DNA of 64,000 nucleotides, from assembly GCA_947095535.1 (NCBI GenBank), contig OX352772.1, forward strand, positions 218,704,279-218,768,278, read 5' to 3'. The position numbers and the translations under genes are program-made. This document shows positions 44,255 to 55,599 of the stretch, piece after piece; position 1 is the stretch's first letter, and the number at the start of each line of letters is the position of its first letter. Origin of the DNA: Poecilobothrus nobilitatus. Its lineage: Eukaryota > Arthropoda > Insecta > Diptera > Dolichopodidae. The notes below the pieces were generated by a model, which did no database searches, was not told the origin of the DNA, and saw only the letters and a list, made by a program, of their open reading frames with translations.

Positions 44255-44400
44255 TACTACTTTTGTAACGATATTCAAGGTGTAATTAATGCTGATTTTA
44301 GTATTTAATTTATATATAAAGATGTAAATTTATAATAATGAAACAAAACAAAATTAACAGTTTATCAACACACAAAACATTCGTCCTTCGAGCCGGATCT
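44255..44400 (+). repeat. BEL/Pao LTR 3' end and primer-site region (plus orientation)
   Basis: TAACGATATTCAAGGTGTAA to CAAAACATTCGTCCTTCGAG and CCGGATCTG. It matches 23,875-23,996 and continues into the BEL primer region. Its orientation is opposite to the minus-strand BEL coding body that starts immediately to the right, so this is a rearranged junction and not a normal 3' LTR. Confidence 0.65.
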
Positions 44401-45180
44401 GTCTCTTTAATGGGAAGTTGTGTCCCATAGGGTATGTTTTTGCTAATTAAATTAAGTTGATGAATCAATTCGGTGGCTGTTAAAAATAAATAATGTTTTT
44501 GAGTTTTTGCATTAATATAAGATGCTATAAGTTCATCTTGAATTTCCTTGTATCTTTTCATAGGCATTATAGCCACTCTAAACTCAGTATTCCTTTCTCC
44601 TTTTGTTCCATTTTATGCAATTGGTTCAGTTGTTCACCTAATGTCTTAAATTGATTTTGAATCAGAGAACCCTTTAATTTCATCAATTTAAGAGTTGAAT
44701 TGATTGTTGATGTTTGATTTTTCAATAACGAATATATTTGTTGATCATTTTTCCTTAACGCTTATATTTGAAAATCAAATTTCTGATCGTCTTTTTGAGC
44801 GAGTATAGCAAATAAACCGTTTGCAATGTTTCCCACAATGTTTAAAGCTACTCTTGCTTTTCTTTGGTGATATGCATGATTTGCAAACAGAATTTCATTA
44901 TTTTGTTGAAGACGAAGAAATTCACTAGATAGATGATTTACATGAGCCAGACAAAATGTTAAATTTTTTATTAAATGGTCTGCTCACATTGTTTCTAAAT
45001 TTTTAATGCCTTTATCAGTTTCGTTCAGTTCCCACCAGAATGTTTCTAGATCGTAATACAAAAGAATTTTCCACTTTGAGCTAACCAACTTAATTTTGCC
45101 ATTGTTTTCAAAATACATGCCGGGTTTGCCGCTAAATTGTGTGATGTTTACATCTTATCCGAAAATTAAGCTGAATAATG
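44400..45180 (-). pseudogene. BEL/Pao env-like reading frame, decayed
   Basis: Downstream of the pol C-terminus the minus strand reads ITQFSGKPGMYFENNGKIKL, WKILLYYDLETFWWELNETD, CLAHVNHLSSEFLRLQQNNE, RKARVALNIVGNIANGLFAI and LAQKDDQKF. It then gives long helices (QIYSLLKNQTSTINSTLKLM, QNQFKTLGEQLNQLHKMEQK) and NLISKNIPYGTQLPIKETD. The layout (surface part, a basic site followed by a hydrophobic Gly/Ala-rich segment, then coiled helices) resembles env/F-like proteins carried by some BEL and gypsy elements. Several stops interrupt it. No transmembrane segment was recognised before the junction at 44,400. Confidence 0.5.
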
Positions 45181-46300
45181 ATAACAAGAAAAAAGTTGTT
45201 CTCCATAAATTTACATTGACCTTAGAAAATGTTTGAGATTTATTGATAACAATCTTGCTTGCATCATCATGTGGTTCATCATTTGGTAGTGGGCAGATTT
45301 TAATTATTTTTCTCTGTGTAATTCCTATGTTCGTTTTTATTGAAACTATCCTTACAATTCCGTCTTCTCCTGGATGTATTTCCAAGATTCTTCCTAATGG
45401 CCATTTGTTTGATGAAAATCTTCCGTCCTTTATAAGAACTAATTAAACTAGTTTTATGTTCTCTTTTGATTGTTTCCATTTATTTCGTTCCTGTAATGAA
45501 CTTATGTACTCCTTACTTTAACGCTCCCAAAAAACTCAAGTAACTCAAGTTTTTCAGGAGCAGCATAGCAAATGTTGGCCTATAAGGAAAGGCCCTGATG
45601 TAAGTGCTTCTAAATCATTGCAATCATTACTCGAAGAGCAGAGTGTTCTAGAGTTCAAACAGGATTCTATTTGCTTTAAAAGAGTAACTGTTTCTTCATA
45701 TGTCAGGAATTGTTCACCTAAAACTTTTTTAGAAACCGCTTTGTTGATTTAATGCCAACCTCCCATAGTCCACCAAAATGGGAACTTCCAGGTGGAATAA
45801 AATACCAATTAATTTTTTCATTTGCAAGTACATCTCTTGAATTAAGATATGTTTTCTTTAGAATATTATTAGCACCAACGAAGTTTGTTGCTTGATCTGA
45901 GTAAATGTCTGTACGTAATCCTCGCCTGGCAATGAGACGGCGTATTGTTGCTAAGGATTCATCACTTGTGAGATCTGTTACTAACTCCAGATGTATCGCC
46001 TTTGTAGAAATAAAAACAAAAAGTGCAATCGTACGCCTTGCACGATTTCGCTCCTTATTAGACCGGATTGTACTACTCGGATTAGACCGGAAACATACCA
46101 AATACTTTCGAAGTCTGCGCTTGATTAATGTGATTCCACCAATAATCCAATACTTTAAACGGATAGCAATTTGTGTAGTTTGCGTGCCTGAATGTAACAA
46201 TTTTTCGTGATAGTATCTGATGATTGAATTTGCTAAATACGAGCGTCCATCAATTATTATTAGATGTTTTTGTGCGCGAGATTTAATCTACCGCCCAACC
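45155..46300 (-). pseudogene. BEL/Pao integrase and pol C-terminus, decayed
   Basis: HGT-type zinc-binding region (YYHEKLLHSGTQTTQIAI), AIHLELVTDLTSDESLATIR, DIYSDQATNFVGANNILKKT (catalytic Asp in SDQATNF) and FIPPGSSHFGGLWEVGIKST (catalytic Glu in LWEVG). Next comes NDLEALTSGPFLIGQHLLCC at about 45,630-45,560, then NKWPLGRILEIHPGEDGIVR and IIKICPLPNDE, the C-terminal domain typical of BEL/Pao integrases. The first catalytic Asp lies in a damaged stretch before AIHLEL. Stops and shifts occur throughout. Confidence 0.8.
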
Positions 46301-46307
46301 TGAGGAT

Positions 46308-47600
46308 TCAGTTTGAATCTAATTGAGCTGTGATTCGACTTGATAGTTTTAGTTTTTTGTTACGCTTTAATTGCTCAATTTTATCTTTAAAAAAGCGGGT
46401 TTGCATAAGCTGTACGCAAGTTTTTTCAGCTGTACTTAATTCTTCCGTTGATAAGTAATTAGTTCGTTTTTCCCTTGGACTAAGTAAATTGTTCTTGAAT
46501 CGCAAACACAAAGCCGTTATTCTAATCATTCTAGTAAAAGAAGAATATCGGATGATCCATTCAGGTTCTGGAAGATTGATAACAACGGTTAAAGTTACAG
46601 TTCTTGCTTCAAAATTAGTATGAGGCGTCATGCCTTTTATATGTGGGCAGAAGGCTTTAGGGTGACTTAGCCACTCCCATCCTTTCCACCACAGTTCCTG
46701 TTGTCCTAATTGACTCACACTCATGCCTCGAGATGCCTTGTCAGCTGGATTATCCTTACTTTGAACGTGGCGCCATTGTGAACGTGTTGTGTTAGATAAA
46801 ATATAACTAACTCCATTTGCTACATAAGTTTTCCATTTATTTGGATGTTGGCTAAGCCATGATAACACAATTGTCGAGTCAATCCAAAAAAAATTGTTTA
46901 TATCTGTCCATTTGAATGCCTTAGATACTTGCTCCATAAGTTGTAGTACAAGTTGAGCTCCACATAATTCCAAGAGTGGAATTGACACTATTTTTATCGG
47001 ATCTACCTTCGACTTTGAAAATAACAAATTGGTTATTATTTACCATCTGGCTTTTCCATTCTAATGTAGATAACTGCAGCATCAGCTATCATAGAAGCAT
47101 CTGCAAATCTATGTAATTGTATTACATCTCCGGGTTCGTAGTTTATCCAGTGGAGTATATTAATTCCTTGAATATTTTAAAGATCATTACATAAGTTGTT
47201 CCATTGATCTTGTAAATAATCTGGCAAAGTGCAATCCCATTCAATTTGCGTTAGCCATAATTGTTGCGATAATGATTTACCCTGTATAAATATTGGTTGA
47301 AACCAACCAAGAGGATCAAAGAGTTTAGATATTTCTGATAATATCGATCTTTTCGTATGAACATTCTTTTCCTTCTTTTGCGGGCTCACCTTATAAAAAA
47401 AGGCATCAGTTGCTGGTAGCCAATACAATCTTAATATATTCACTTGCACTCCCTTTTCCAGTGGTAATTGTAATTCCCGATCTGTTTCTAATATTTTTTG
47501 ATAATAAATTATTATCATTTGCTGCCCATTTCCTTCAGGATTTTGCTAAGATCTTCTCTAATATGTTGAGCTTCTTCCAGAGTATGAGCACCTGTCATTA
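46308..47600 (-). pseudogene. BEL/Pao RNase H and RT end
   Basis: QLPLEKGVQVNILRLYWLPA, KRSILSEISKLFDPLGWFQP and FIQGKSLSQQLWLTQIEWD form the segment after RT. The RNase H-like part (PIKIVSIPLLELCGAQLVLQ, FFWIDSTIVLSWLSQHPNKW, QWRHVQSKDNPADKASRGMS, ELWWKGWEWLSHP) follows in another frame. It is well conserved compared with BEL/Pao pol but divided by at least two frame breaks. Confidence 0.82.
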
Positions 47601-48360
47601 AACCATATACATAAAAATCGTTAAGAATGATGTCTGCAATTTTTGGGTTTTCTAGGTTTACCGACTGTGCTACATCATGTAAAGTTCTTATTGCTAGGAC
47701 TGGAGCTGACGCGCTCCAATGGTTACAGTCTTCAATCTATAATCTTAAATTTCATCAGTTGGATGTTTTGTCGACACCATTCTGTGAAAATCACGAAGTT
47801 CTAGCTTCAACCATATCTGTCGGTACATTTTTTCAATATCGCCAGTAATTGCCAATTTATATTTTCTCCAATGCATTAAGATATCGTAAATAGATTCTTG
47901 TATAGTTAATAAAAAAATCGTTCAGCGATTTTCCAGATGGTGATGTGGCAGACGCATCAAAAACTACTCTAGTTTTTTTTGTTGTACTGCTAGCCTTCAA
48001 TACAGCATGATGTGGAAGATAGTCATTGACCTTGTTGATTTCATTTAGTGGTACTTCTTCAATATGCTCTCACTGAATATATTCATCTTATTCTATAACC
48101 TTGTTATAATCATCCTTTAACTCAGAATTTAATTTAAATCTGCGCTCTAATTGATATAGTCTCTGCAATGCTCTTGAACGAGTACCTTCCCACTCTGCAC
48201 CTGGCATCAATTTGAACGGCAAAGTTACTTGATATCTGCCTGATGGTAAACGTTGGACATTTTGTTTATAAATCTCTTCTGCTAGTAAATCCTGAACTGG
48301 GGGTTGAATACGGTATTCCACTTCTTGTTCCCAGAATTTTCTCAGAGATTGATCCACACC
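47600..48360 (-). pseudogene. BEL/Pao reverse transcriptase, decayed
   Basis: The open part 48,088-48,357 reads SLRKFWEQEVEYRIQPPVQD and LPFKLMPGAEWEGTRSRALQ. After a stop it continues EVPLNEINKVNDYLPHHAVL, KKTRVVFDASATSPSGKSLN, AITGDIEKMYRQIWLKLELR (catalytic Asp in GDIEKMY) and ADIILNDFYVYGLMTGAHTL. In the last motif the catalytic DD has become Y-G (YVYG). This loss alone abolishes RT function. Confidence 0.78.
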
Positions 48361-48371
48361 TTCTGTTGAAA

Positions 48372-48830
48372 TTAAACTATTAAAATATTATAATTTGATT
48401 CGATTGGTACAGGTCCTGACAATATCCAACCCAGTGCTGTTTTTTGCGCAGTTAGATATCTTGATTGTGTGTCTTTTACTCCATTTTTTATAATATTGCC
48501 GAATATTATTTCCAACAAAATGTCAATTCTCCCTTTTATGTTAAAAGTTGGATATGATAAATTATCCAGATTAATTCTTGTTGAATTTGGTGATAGATTT
48601 TTATGTGGTAAATCGCATGTAATTTGTGGTATTATTAATGCTTGAATGAGGTGATGATTACGAGTCCATTTTTTCTTTATTTTTAGGTTTGCCACACCAC
48701 TTGACACAGCACTTTCAGTTGTCCGGATTCCGCTAATGATGGTTCAGTCATAACTACGAGGAAATTTCAAACATTGCACATCAGTTTCAGTTATAAATGA
48801 TCTTTGAGAATCTTGGTCAATTAGAGCTGT
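48372..48830 (-). pseudogene. BEL/Pao protease region
   Basis: From FTALIDQDSQRSFITETDVQ (around 48,830) through IISGIRTTESAVSSGVANLK and IPQITCDLPHKNLSPNSTRI to GWILSGPVPIESN at 48,385. It matches the plus-strand copy at 24.8-25.2 kb but is longer at the 3' side. One frame change falls near 48,720. Confidence 0.72.
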
Positions 48831-48899
48831 AAACGAAACATAATCTCCATACTTATTTTCTACTTGAATTTATGCTGTTGCTACCAAAATGTCGTTTCC

Positions 48900-50090
48900 C
48901 CTTTCTGCATTAGTGGCTGTTAAAATTTCTTTCGATTTTGTGTTTTCAATGTGCAAAGGGGAATGTGCAAAGCTGTATGATGGACAGATCTACATTTTAA
49001 AGAGGGAGATTTTGAAAAACAGCCCTTTGAGACATGACCATATTGTAAGCAATTAAAACATAGTTTATGGTTTTCCATTAAAGATCGTTTTTTTTGAACG
49101 TTTAGATATTGAAATTTCTTACATTTAAAAAGCCGATACGAATCGTTGCACATGATACAATGTGATCTTCCTTCAATGTTGACAGCATGTATATTAGTTC
49201 TACTTAATGTCTTCATACTGCTCATAGCTTCTATAGATCTAAATCGTTGTTCTAAAAATGTTGTTAATTGAGCTAAAGTTGGGAACTCTCTACTAGAACG
49301 TAGGCCCTCTTCCCATGTTTTTTTTGGCTTCTATATCTAACCTTTGGGACAGAATGTGGACGACTATAGGTCCCCAGAATTCTTGCCCTAACCCTTTACT
49401 TCCTCCTAATGATTCGGTTGTAGCGTCAAGTAACCCCTTATAGCTGTTGGCATTTTTAGCCTTAGTAAATGGAACAGATGTAATTGCATGCAAATGTGAT
49501 GATGAATAACTCGTTTATTTGCAAATCGGTTTATTAACAACTCCCAAGCTGTTTTATAATTTTCTTCACTTACTGACAAATGTTTTATTAGATTGCTTGC
49601 TTAGTCAGTAAGTACAGATTTGAGATATTGCATTTTTTGTACATTGCCTTAAATAATTCATAGAATGTAGTCCATTTCATATAGTTGCCATCAAATCTAG
49701 GAATCTTTATTCTTGCTAATTGAAAGTTATCCTTGATAAATATTCTTGTGGATTGAGACTCTTCTCCAGCTGACGTGAATGGTTTTGTTGACGGTTTTAC
49801 TTTCTGTTCCTTATATCCATTAATGAACCCTTTAAATTTGGTTATTTAGTCTAAGGAAAGTTCTCCTGCTTTTTCATAGCTTTCTGCATATTCCTTGAGT
49901 AAGGTACTATTGTGGGCTTTTCCCCCAGTACTTCTGGATGCTTCTCAACACAGCGTCTCCGTATGCTGTGAACGCGTTCCAGACGACTTTCGAAGTATTC
50001 CAATGAATGCCTGTCCTTGCTATCTTTCTTGTAATTTCTGTTGATTCTAAAAAAGCTCTTCCAAATTAGCCCTTTGAATTTCTTCACAAG
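48900..50090 (-). pseudogene. gag: BEL/Pao gag, decayed
   Basis: The N-terminus is open from 50,087 (KFKGLIWKSFFRINRNYKKD, SLEYFESRLERVHSIRRRCV). The middle, with MKWTTFYEL and the LTDxASNLIKHLSVSEENYK equivalent, is broken. 49,293-49,493 holds TKAKNANSYKGLLDATTESL, and 48,920-49,225 carries HCIMCNDSYRLFKCKKF, CFNCLQYGHVSKGC and the next Cys/His cluster. CLQYGHVSKGC is a canonical C-x2-C-x4-H-x4-C knuckle. The copy at 24 kb lacks one residue there. Confidence 0.78.
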
Positions 50091-50104
50091 AAAGAGTATT
50101 CAAT

Positions 50105-50290
50105 TTTTTGTTTTTTTTTATGTTAATATAATCGGCTTGTCCAATTATCTTTTGATAATTTATGGTTAAATGATCCTGCTCGAAGGGCCAAGAATGATTT
50201 AGAAGCACCTACTCCAGGGCATTTCTTTATAGGCCAACATTTGCATGCTGCTCCTGAAACACTTGTGTTACAAGGAGGGAAATGGAAATT
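50105..50290 (+). pseudogene. Inverted BEL/Pao pol C-terminal scrap
   Basis: The plus strand reads NDLEAPTPGHFFIGQHLHAA and PETLVL. It duplicates, in opposite orientation, NDLEALTSGPFLIGQHLLCC at 45,630-45,560. It abuts the gag N-terminus of the minus-strand copy, marking a second orientation switch. Confidence 0.65.
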
Positions 50291-51549
50291 ATTACAACAA
50301 CTAAAAAATTTATTTATTAAAGTTAATTTAACTTTATACGTTTAAAGAACATCATGATAGTAGATGGACGAATTTAGTTACTTTCACTAAAATATTGGTT
50401 CCAAAGAGGTGTCTAGTGTCTATCGCGATTAGCTAAAATTGTAACAAAATTCAATGAAAAAAATTGTAAATATAGAAAAACACTAAAACAAAATAAAAAA
50501 AATGTTGTATTATGTTCATATTTTGTTTTTTTCTTTTTGTATTAACAAAAGGAATTCCCTGACGTCATTCTTAATTTATTTTGTTTTATTTCACAACTCA
50601 ATTTTTATTATCTTATTATTTTTTTTTATTTTTTGCCCAAAATTATTATTTTTAAAAATTAAAACCGCAATTTTTAAATTTTTCTATTCTAAAATCCTTC
50701 TTTTTACATATAAATACTTTACACAAAATTTCTATTATATTGACACAAAAACCCTTTCTTCATCCATTTAAACAATAAAACAATTAAAACAGCAAAACAA
50801 AATTCTAATTTTAAACTTTTATTGCAAAACCACAAACATTCACTACATACTGTAGCATATTTTTGACAATTTCATTCAATTTCAACACTATATCTTTACA
50901 ATTATAATATAGTCTATTCAAAATTAACGCTGATACATGATTCCAACAAATTCGACTGATACCATGCTTATACCATGTCTAGTGAACTTCCAAACTTACG
51001 ACTTTACCGAGCTTGAAAAAAGATTTCAAAACCTAATTCCTCGAAAATCAATAAGTGCGGCGATTTTTACATCTCGCAGTTGATTTTATTAAAATTTTTT
51101 TTAAAGCACTGCGGTAGATAAAAATTTAGTTGGAGTTGTCTACGTAGTCCACCATTACCGTTAGTATATAATTCAATAATAGCATTCGACCTGTAATGGC
51201 TTTAGTAGCCTATGATTTTCTAAAATTGCAATATCCTTTGTGATTTATAATATTAATGTAGATAAATAAATATCTTTTTTTATTTTCTAGAAATGTCTTT
51301 GTTATATATAGACTTAATTTGACTTATAATAGAACACACATACATAAAAACATTTTTCCACGTAATCTAAATATAATTACCCTTAAATTACCTTATATTT
51401 AATACTCACTTTCAAAATAACGAACACTGTATTCAAAAATTAACATCTGTTAAAATCTTGTTATGTCATCAGCGCCGGAAACCCCATAACCTATCTACTC
51501 ATATTAACAAATAAAAAAAATTTTCCTCCTTTAAATATTATGACCTTAA
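50291..51549. other. AT-rich stretch, possibly LTR-derived
   Basis: No supported gene. The hydrophobic 89-codon frame at 50,502 is explained by T-rich composition. Part of this could be BEL LTR, but I could not align it to 44,255-44,395. Confidence 0.35.
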
Positions 51550-51880
51550 GTCTATTTCAAAACACAAAAAATTTTCATTTGCAACATTGTAGTAAATTGC
51601 TATTTTGATAAATTATAGTTCTGCCAAAATAAACAAAAATACGATCGCAAGTCTATCTCAAAATAGAAAAAACTGTAATTTGTTGCAAAATTATAGTAAA
51701 TTACAATTTCCATAACTACTAGTTCTGAAGTAGCATATTAAAAATAAAATGAAACAAAAATAAGATATGATATCTATTTAAAAATAGAACAGAATTAAAA
51801 TTAGAATTTGCAATACTGTAGTCAAGATATTTTGATTAATTACAGTTCTGTAAAAATAAACAAAAATATGATATAAAAAA
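51550..51880. repeat. Imperfect tandem repeat, three units of about 100-122 bp
   Basis: Units start GTCTATTTCAAAACACAAAA (51,550), GTCTATCTCAAAATAGAAAA (51,651) and TCTATTTAAAAATAGAACAG (51,773). All share a GTAGTAAATTNCNATTT-like part, TAGTTCTG and AATAAACAAAAATANGAT. Confidence 0.6.
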
Positions 51881-52181
51881 CAATAACTAAGAAAAAATAC
51901 AACAATTAAATAACTAAGGTGTTTGTGAAATTAAATATGATTCGAGTGATAATATTTACATAAGGCCAAGAGGTAGCGATTTTTCAGTTCGTTACTCTGA
52001 ACTCTTTAAATATTGGAGAAGAAAGACTCTAAGTCAAATGTTGCTAACCATTTATTAAAAAAAATTAGCCAAGCAAATAAGTAACCTTAAGGTCTTCCAT
52101 GTTGCTAGAAAAAATTGATTAGATCGTTTAGAATTTTTCGAAATTAAAAAGCATTAAAGCAGAATAAAATTAAACTAACAA

Positions 52182-52437
52182 TATGTTCCATATATCTGCA
52201 TTGTACACTTATATCGTATGTTGCATACCTCTACATCGTCTACTCATATGACATGACCATATTTACAACTGTACATTATTCTTATTGTACAGTCATACTT
52301 AATATTTTATTATTCACTCGGGTTTTAGTAGCAGACAAGCAAACATAATTGTATTATAAATATTTATATTTAAGTTAATAAATAATTGTCAGAACCGAAA
52401 ATACAAATGATTTTATTTCAACTTAAAATGCACAACA
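52182..52437 (+). repeat. Probable 5' LTR of Ty3/gypsy family A, copy 2
   Basis: The right end is defined by ACAACA before the primer site. The left end is a guess (TGTTCCATATATCTGC at 52,182 gives TG...CA termini). AATAAATAATTGTC near 52,377 may be the polyadenylation signal. No second LTR is available for confirmation. Confidence 0.45.
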
Positions 52438-52438
52438 A

Positions 52439-52452
52439 TTGGCGACGAGGAT
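52439..52452 (+). promoter_or_regulatory. Primer binding site of gypsy family A
   Basis: TTGGCGACGAGGAT follows the LTR. This TGGCGACGAGGA-type primer site is common in insect Ty3/gypsy elements of the K02A2.6-like group (recognition from memory, not searched). Confidence 0.6.
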
Positions 52453-52564
52453 AAAAACAAAAAGGATACATTATATACATTTATATTTCGATAATATTCT
52501 TTTTTTTTTTATTAATCATACGCTTTCTTTTTTTTTCTCGTGTTCAACAAATTTAACGTGGATG

Positions 52565-53640
52565 CTGTCCAAGCTCAAAAATTAACGCTGTAGGTGCTAG
52601 AACTACAGAAGGGAATGCTATGCTAGAAGGGAAAGTATTAGCAGCTCTTCTCGAAGGAAATGTAAAATCAGAATCATGTCAAGCCGTATCAAAGAACACA
52701 AATTAATTTTTGATGGAATCATTAGCAAAAAGTATTCAAGAGTTCACATGTCTTCCAGAATAGGGAGTAACTATTGAAGCATGGTTTGCAAGGAACTTTT
52801 TGAATACGACTATAAACAATTGGACCAATTATCGAAAGATCGTCTACTACTAAGAAAATTAAATGCATTGGAACATAATAGGTACACAAATTACATATTA
52901 CCAAAATTACCAAAGGATTTGAATTTTAAAGAAACCACCACAAAACTAAAGTCATTGTTTGGTCACCCAGAATCTATGTTTCACACTCGATACAAGTGTT
53001 TCCAAACTACTAAAAGTGAAAGCGAAAGTTTGGTCGCATATGCAATTAGAGTAAAGCTTTGTAAAGACTTTCAGTTAAGTTCACTTACATCAGATCAGTT
53101 GAAGTTCTTAATTTTTACGACAGGACTACCGTAACAAAAATGGTCAGACACAAGAACAAAAACATTATCTAAGCTAGCTTCAGTTGAACAAATAACGCTG
53201 GACAAAATCGTGCAAGAATGTCAACAAATCATAACATTAAAAGACGCCACGTCATTAGTCGAAAGCAAAACTATAAGTGATGCATCTGTAAATTTCATAT
53301 CAAAAAAATTTAAGAAGTCAAATAAAAATTTTAGCAAACAACAGTCCAATTATACAAAAATTAACCAAAATAGATTGCGAAAAACACCTTGCCGGCAATG
53401 TGGTGCCATGCACCATGTGAAAAATTGCAAGTACGCCGATCATACCTGCAACATTTGCAAGAAGTTAGGTCATAAAGAAAACTACTGCAGTTGCAAAAAA
53501 TCGTTTACAAAATCACCATCACCATTTTCATCATCAAAAGCATCATCATTTCCAAAAGCAAAAAGCAAGTTAGTTTGCTTTCAGTTTATAATGTCGACAG
53601 CATGCAGAACAAATGAAAGTACATTCAAGTAAAAATAAAT
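52565..53640 (+). pseudogene. gag: Ty3/gypsy family A, copy 2: gag
   Basis: The start is damaged (SLAKSIQEFTCLPE, stop, GVTIEAWFAR). The capsid region is open at 52,781-53,134 (QLDQLSKDRLLLRKLNALEH, KLKSLFGHPESMFHTRYKCF, QLSSLTSDQLKFLIFTTGLP). A TAA at 53,132 interrupts an otherwise continuous frame that proceeds to 53,632 with EQITLDKIVQECQQIITLKD and two zinc clusters (CRQCGAMHHVKNC, CNICKKLGHKENYC). It ends in a Ser/Lys-rich linker. It is the better preserved copy of the gag seen at 22.0 kb. Confidence 0.78.
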
Positions 53641-53770
53641 GATGTTCCAATAAATTTGCAAATAGACACAGCTTCAGACTTAACAATAATTCAGTGCTAC
53701 GTTATAAATAATCAAAATCTTAATATCTTAGGTATAAATTTTATTGATCAATTCAAAATTTGGGAATAAC
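53641..53770 (+). pseudogene. Ty3/gypsy family A, copy 2: protease
   Basis: INDVPINLQIDTASDLTIIQ carries the aspartic protease active site D-T-A. It runs directly into CYVINNQNLNILGINFIDQF and a stop. The middle of the protease (present in copy 1 at 22,350-22,500) is deleted here. Confidence 0.68.
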
Positions 53771-55475
53771 CAATAAAAACAATTTGTAATGCTGTTAACC
53801 AAATCGATAAAGCTTCTTCAATAGCAATGCTGAAACACCAATTCAAAAACACCTTTAGTAACAATTTCGGAAAATACGTGTATACGCTCAAACTTCATTT
53901 TAAACGCAATGAAGGTCCCATATGTGCTCAAAAAATGCCTGTAGTTTTCGCAATGAAATCCAAATTAGATGATGAACTTCAACGGCTTCAATCATTGAAT
54001 ATAATTTCACCAATTGATTATGCTGAATCGACCGCAGCCATAGTCTGTGTATGAAAATTAAATGGAGCACTCAGACTTTGTTCTGATTATTCAACAGGAT
54101 TGAATAAAGAATAATTATCCACTTCCAACTCCAGATGAAATAGTCAGTAAATTGGCACGTAGTTCAATATTTTCTCATATCGATTTATCGGATGCTTATT
54201 TTCAAGTCGAGGTCGATGACGAAAGTAAAAAGTTATAATCGATCGCAACCCAAAGAGGATTTTTTTTAATGAACAGATTACCACAAGCCATAAAACCGAC
54301 TACTGCCATTTGTCAGCAAATCATTGAAACAAATTTTAAAGGGCATCGAAAGTACTTCTGCATATTTGGATTATATAATTGTTGCAGCATAGAGAATTGA
54401 ACATTTCTCTTAATACTTACTACTAATAAATAAGTATTAAGAAATCTAGATTCACAATTAAATTCTTACAAATGCAAATTCTTTGAGGATCAAATCAAAT
54501 ACTTGGGTTAGATTTAAACAAAAACGGTTTACGGCCAGATCTAACTAAGATTCCGCCAATTAAAGAACTTCAATATCTAACTAAAACACATCTCAACTTC
54601 GTCCAATGTTGGGATTAATAAATTATTACTGAAAATTTATTCCAAAAAATAAGGATATACGTGCACCACTAGACAACCTGTTGAAAAAGGATGAAAAGTG
54701 GACTTGAAATAAAAAGCATTAACCATCATTTGAATTTTTCAAAAATTATTTAACCAGAAGATCTGACTGTTGACTCCCTGCAATCCATCGCTTCCAATTA
54801 TAGTATCAGCTGACGTTTCCCAAGAAGGTTTTTTTCTTTTTGACGCTTCTTAAGAAGCAAGGGACGATAATGCACCACTTTCTTAATGGGAAAAAGATAG
54901 CAATTCAATATGCTTCTCGCTCTCTCTTCCCGACGGAGAAAAGTTACATTCATATTGAAAAAGAAGCATTAGGATTAATTTTTGCCGCGACGAAATTTGA
55001 TAGGTACATTTTTGGTACACCATTTATTTTAGAAACGGGCCATAAGCTCTTGGTTTCTATTTCTGACAACAAGAAGGGTATTTCAGCGCATGCAGCCAAC
55101 CAACTACAGAGATGGGCATTGACTCTTCTAAATTATAACTTAACAATTAAATATATTTCAACTAAAGATTTTGGTCACGTTGATGTTTTGTCATTTGTTC
55201 AACACATAAACCAGAAGAAGAAACTGTCGTTACAAGCATTCAATTAGAAGAAGAATTTTCCAATGTTTTGGAAAACACAATCAATAGATTTCCAGTTTTT
55301 CGAGTAAAGATTTTTACATCAAATGACAAAGTTTTGCAACAAAATTCAAATTACATCCGCTGTGGCCATCCAACGGATGTTGGATGCCAGAATAACAAAC
55401 AAACAGAAAATAGAGAAATTTTAAAACTTTATCAAATGAAAAATGGCAAACAAAACAAATTGTCTTATATGTAAT
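53770..55475 (+). pseudogene. Ty3/gypsy family A, copy 2: RT and RNase H, decayed
   Basis: CNAVNQIDKASSIAMLKHQF, ENEGPICAQKMPVVFAMKSK-like sequence and LDDELQRLQSLNIISPIDYA at the start of RT. Next come YPLPTPDEIVSKLARSSIFS, HIDLSDAYFQVEVDDESKKL and a degraded catalytic box. RNase H (54,790-55,250) shows KKIAIQYASRSLFPTEKSYI, HIEKEALGLIFAATKFDRYI and STKDFGHVDVLSFVQHINQK. Similarity stops near 55,475 in the spacer before integrase. Stops and shifts are frequent. Confidence 0.75.
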
Positions 55476-55599
55476 AAAAATATTATTTTAAAAATGAAAT
55501 ATGATTACAAGAGATGGTGACTGTAAAAAATGATTACATCAAATATGTTCTGGGGTTACAAATGAAGATTATGATCAAATCAAGCTCCGTCAAAAATTA

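Noticed and set aside
45905..46210. 101-codon plus-strand frame
   Set aside because: Antisense shadow of the BEL integrase.
50502..50771. Hydrophobic 89-codon frame that looks like a membrane protein
   Set aside because: T-rich sequence gives Phe/Leu/Ile in this frame. There is no start context, charge pattern or homologous motif.
51550..51880. CRISPR-like array
   Set aside because: Three long imperfect units without spacer/repeat alternation, in a eukaryotic context.
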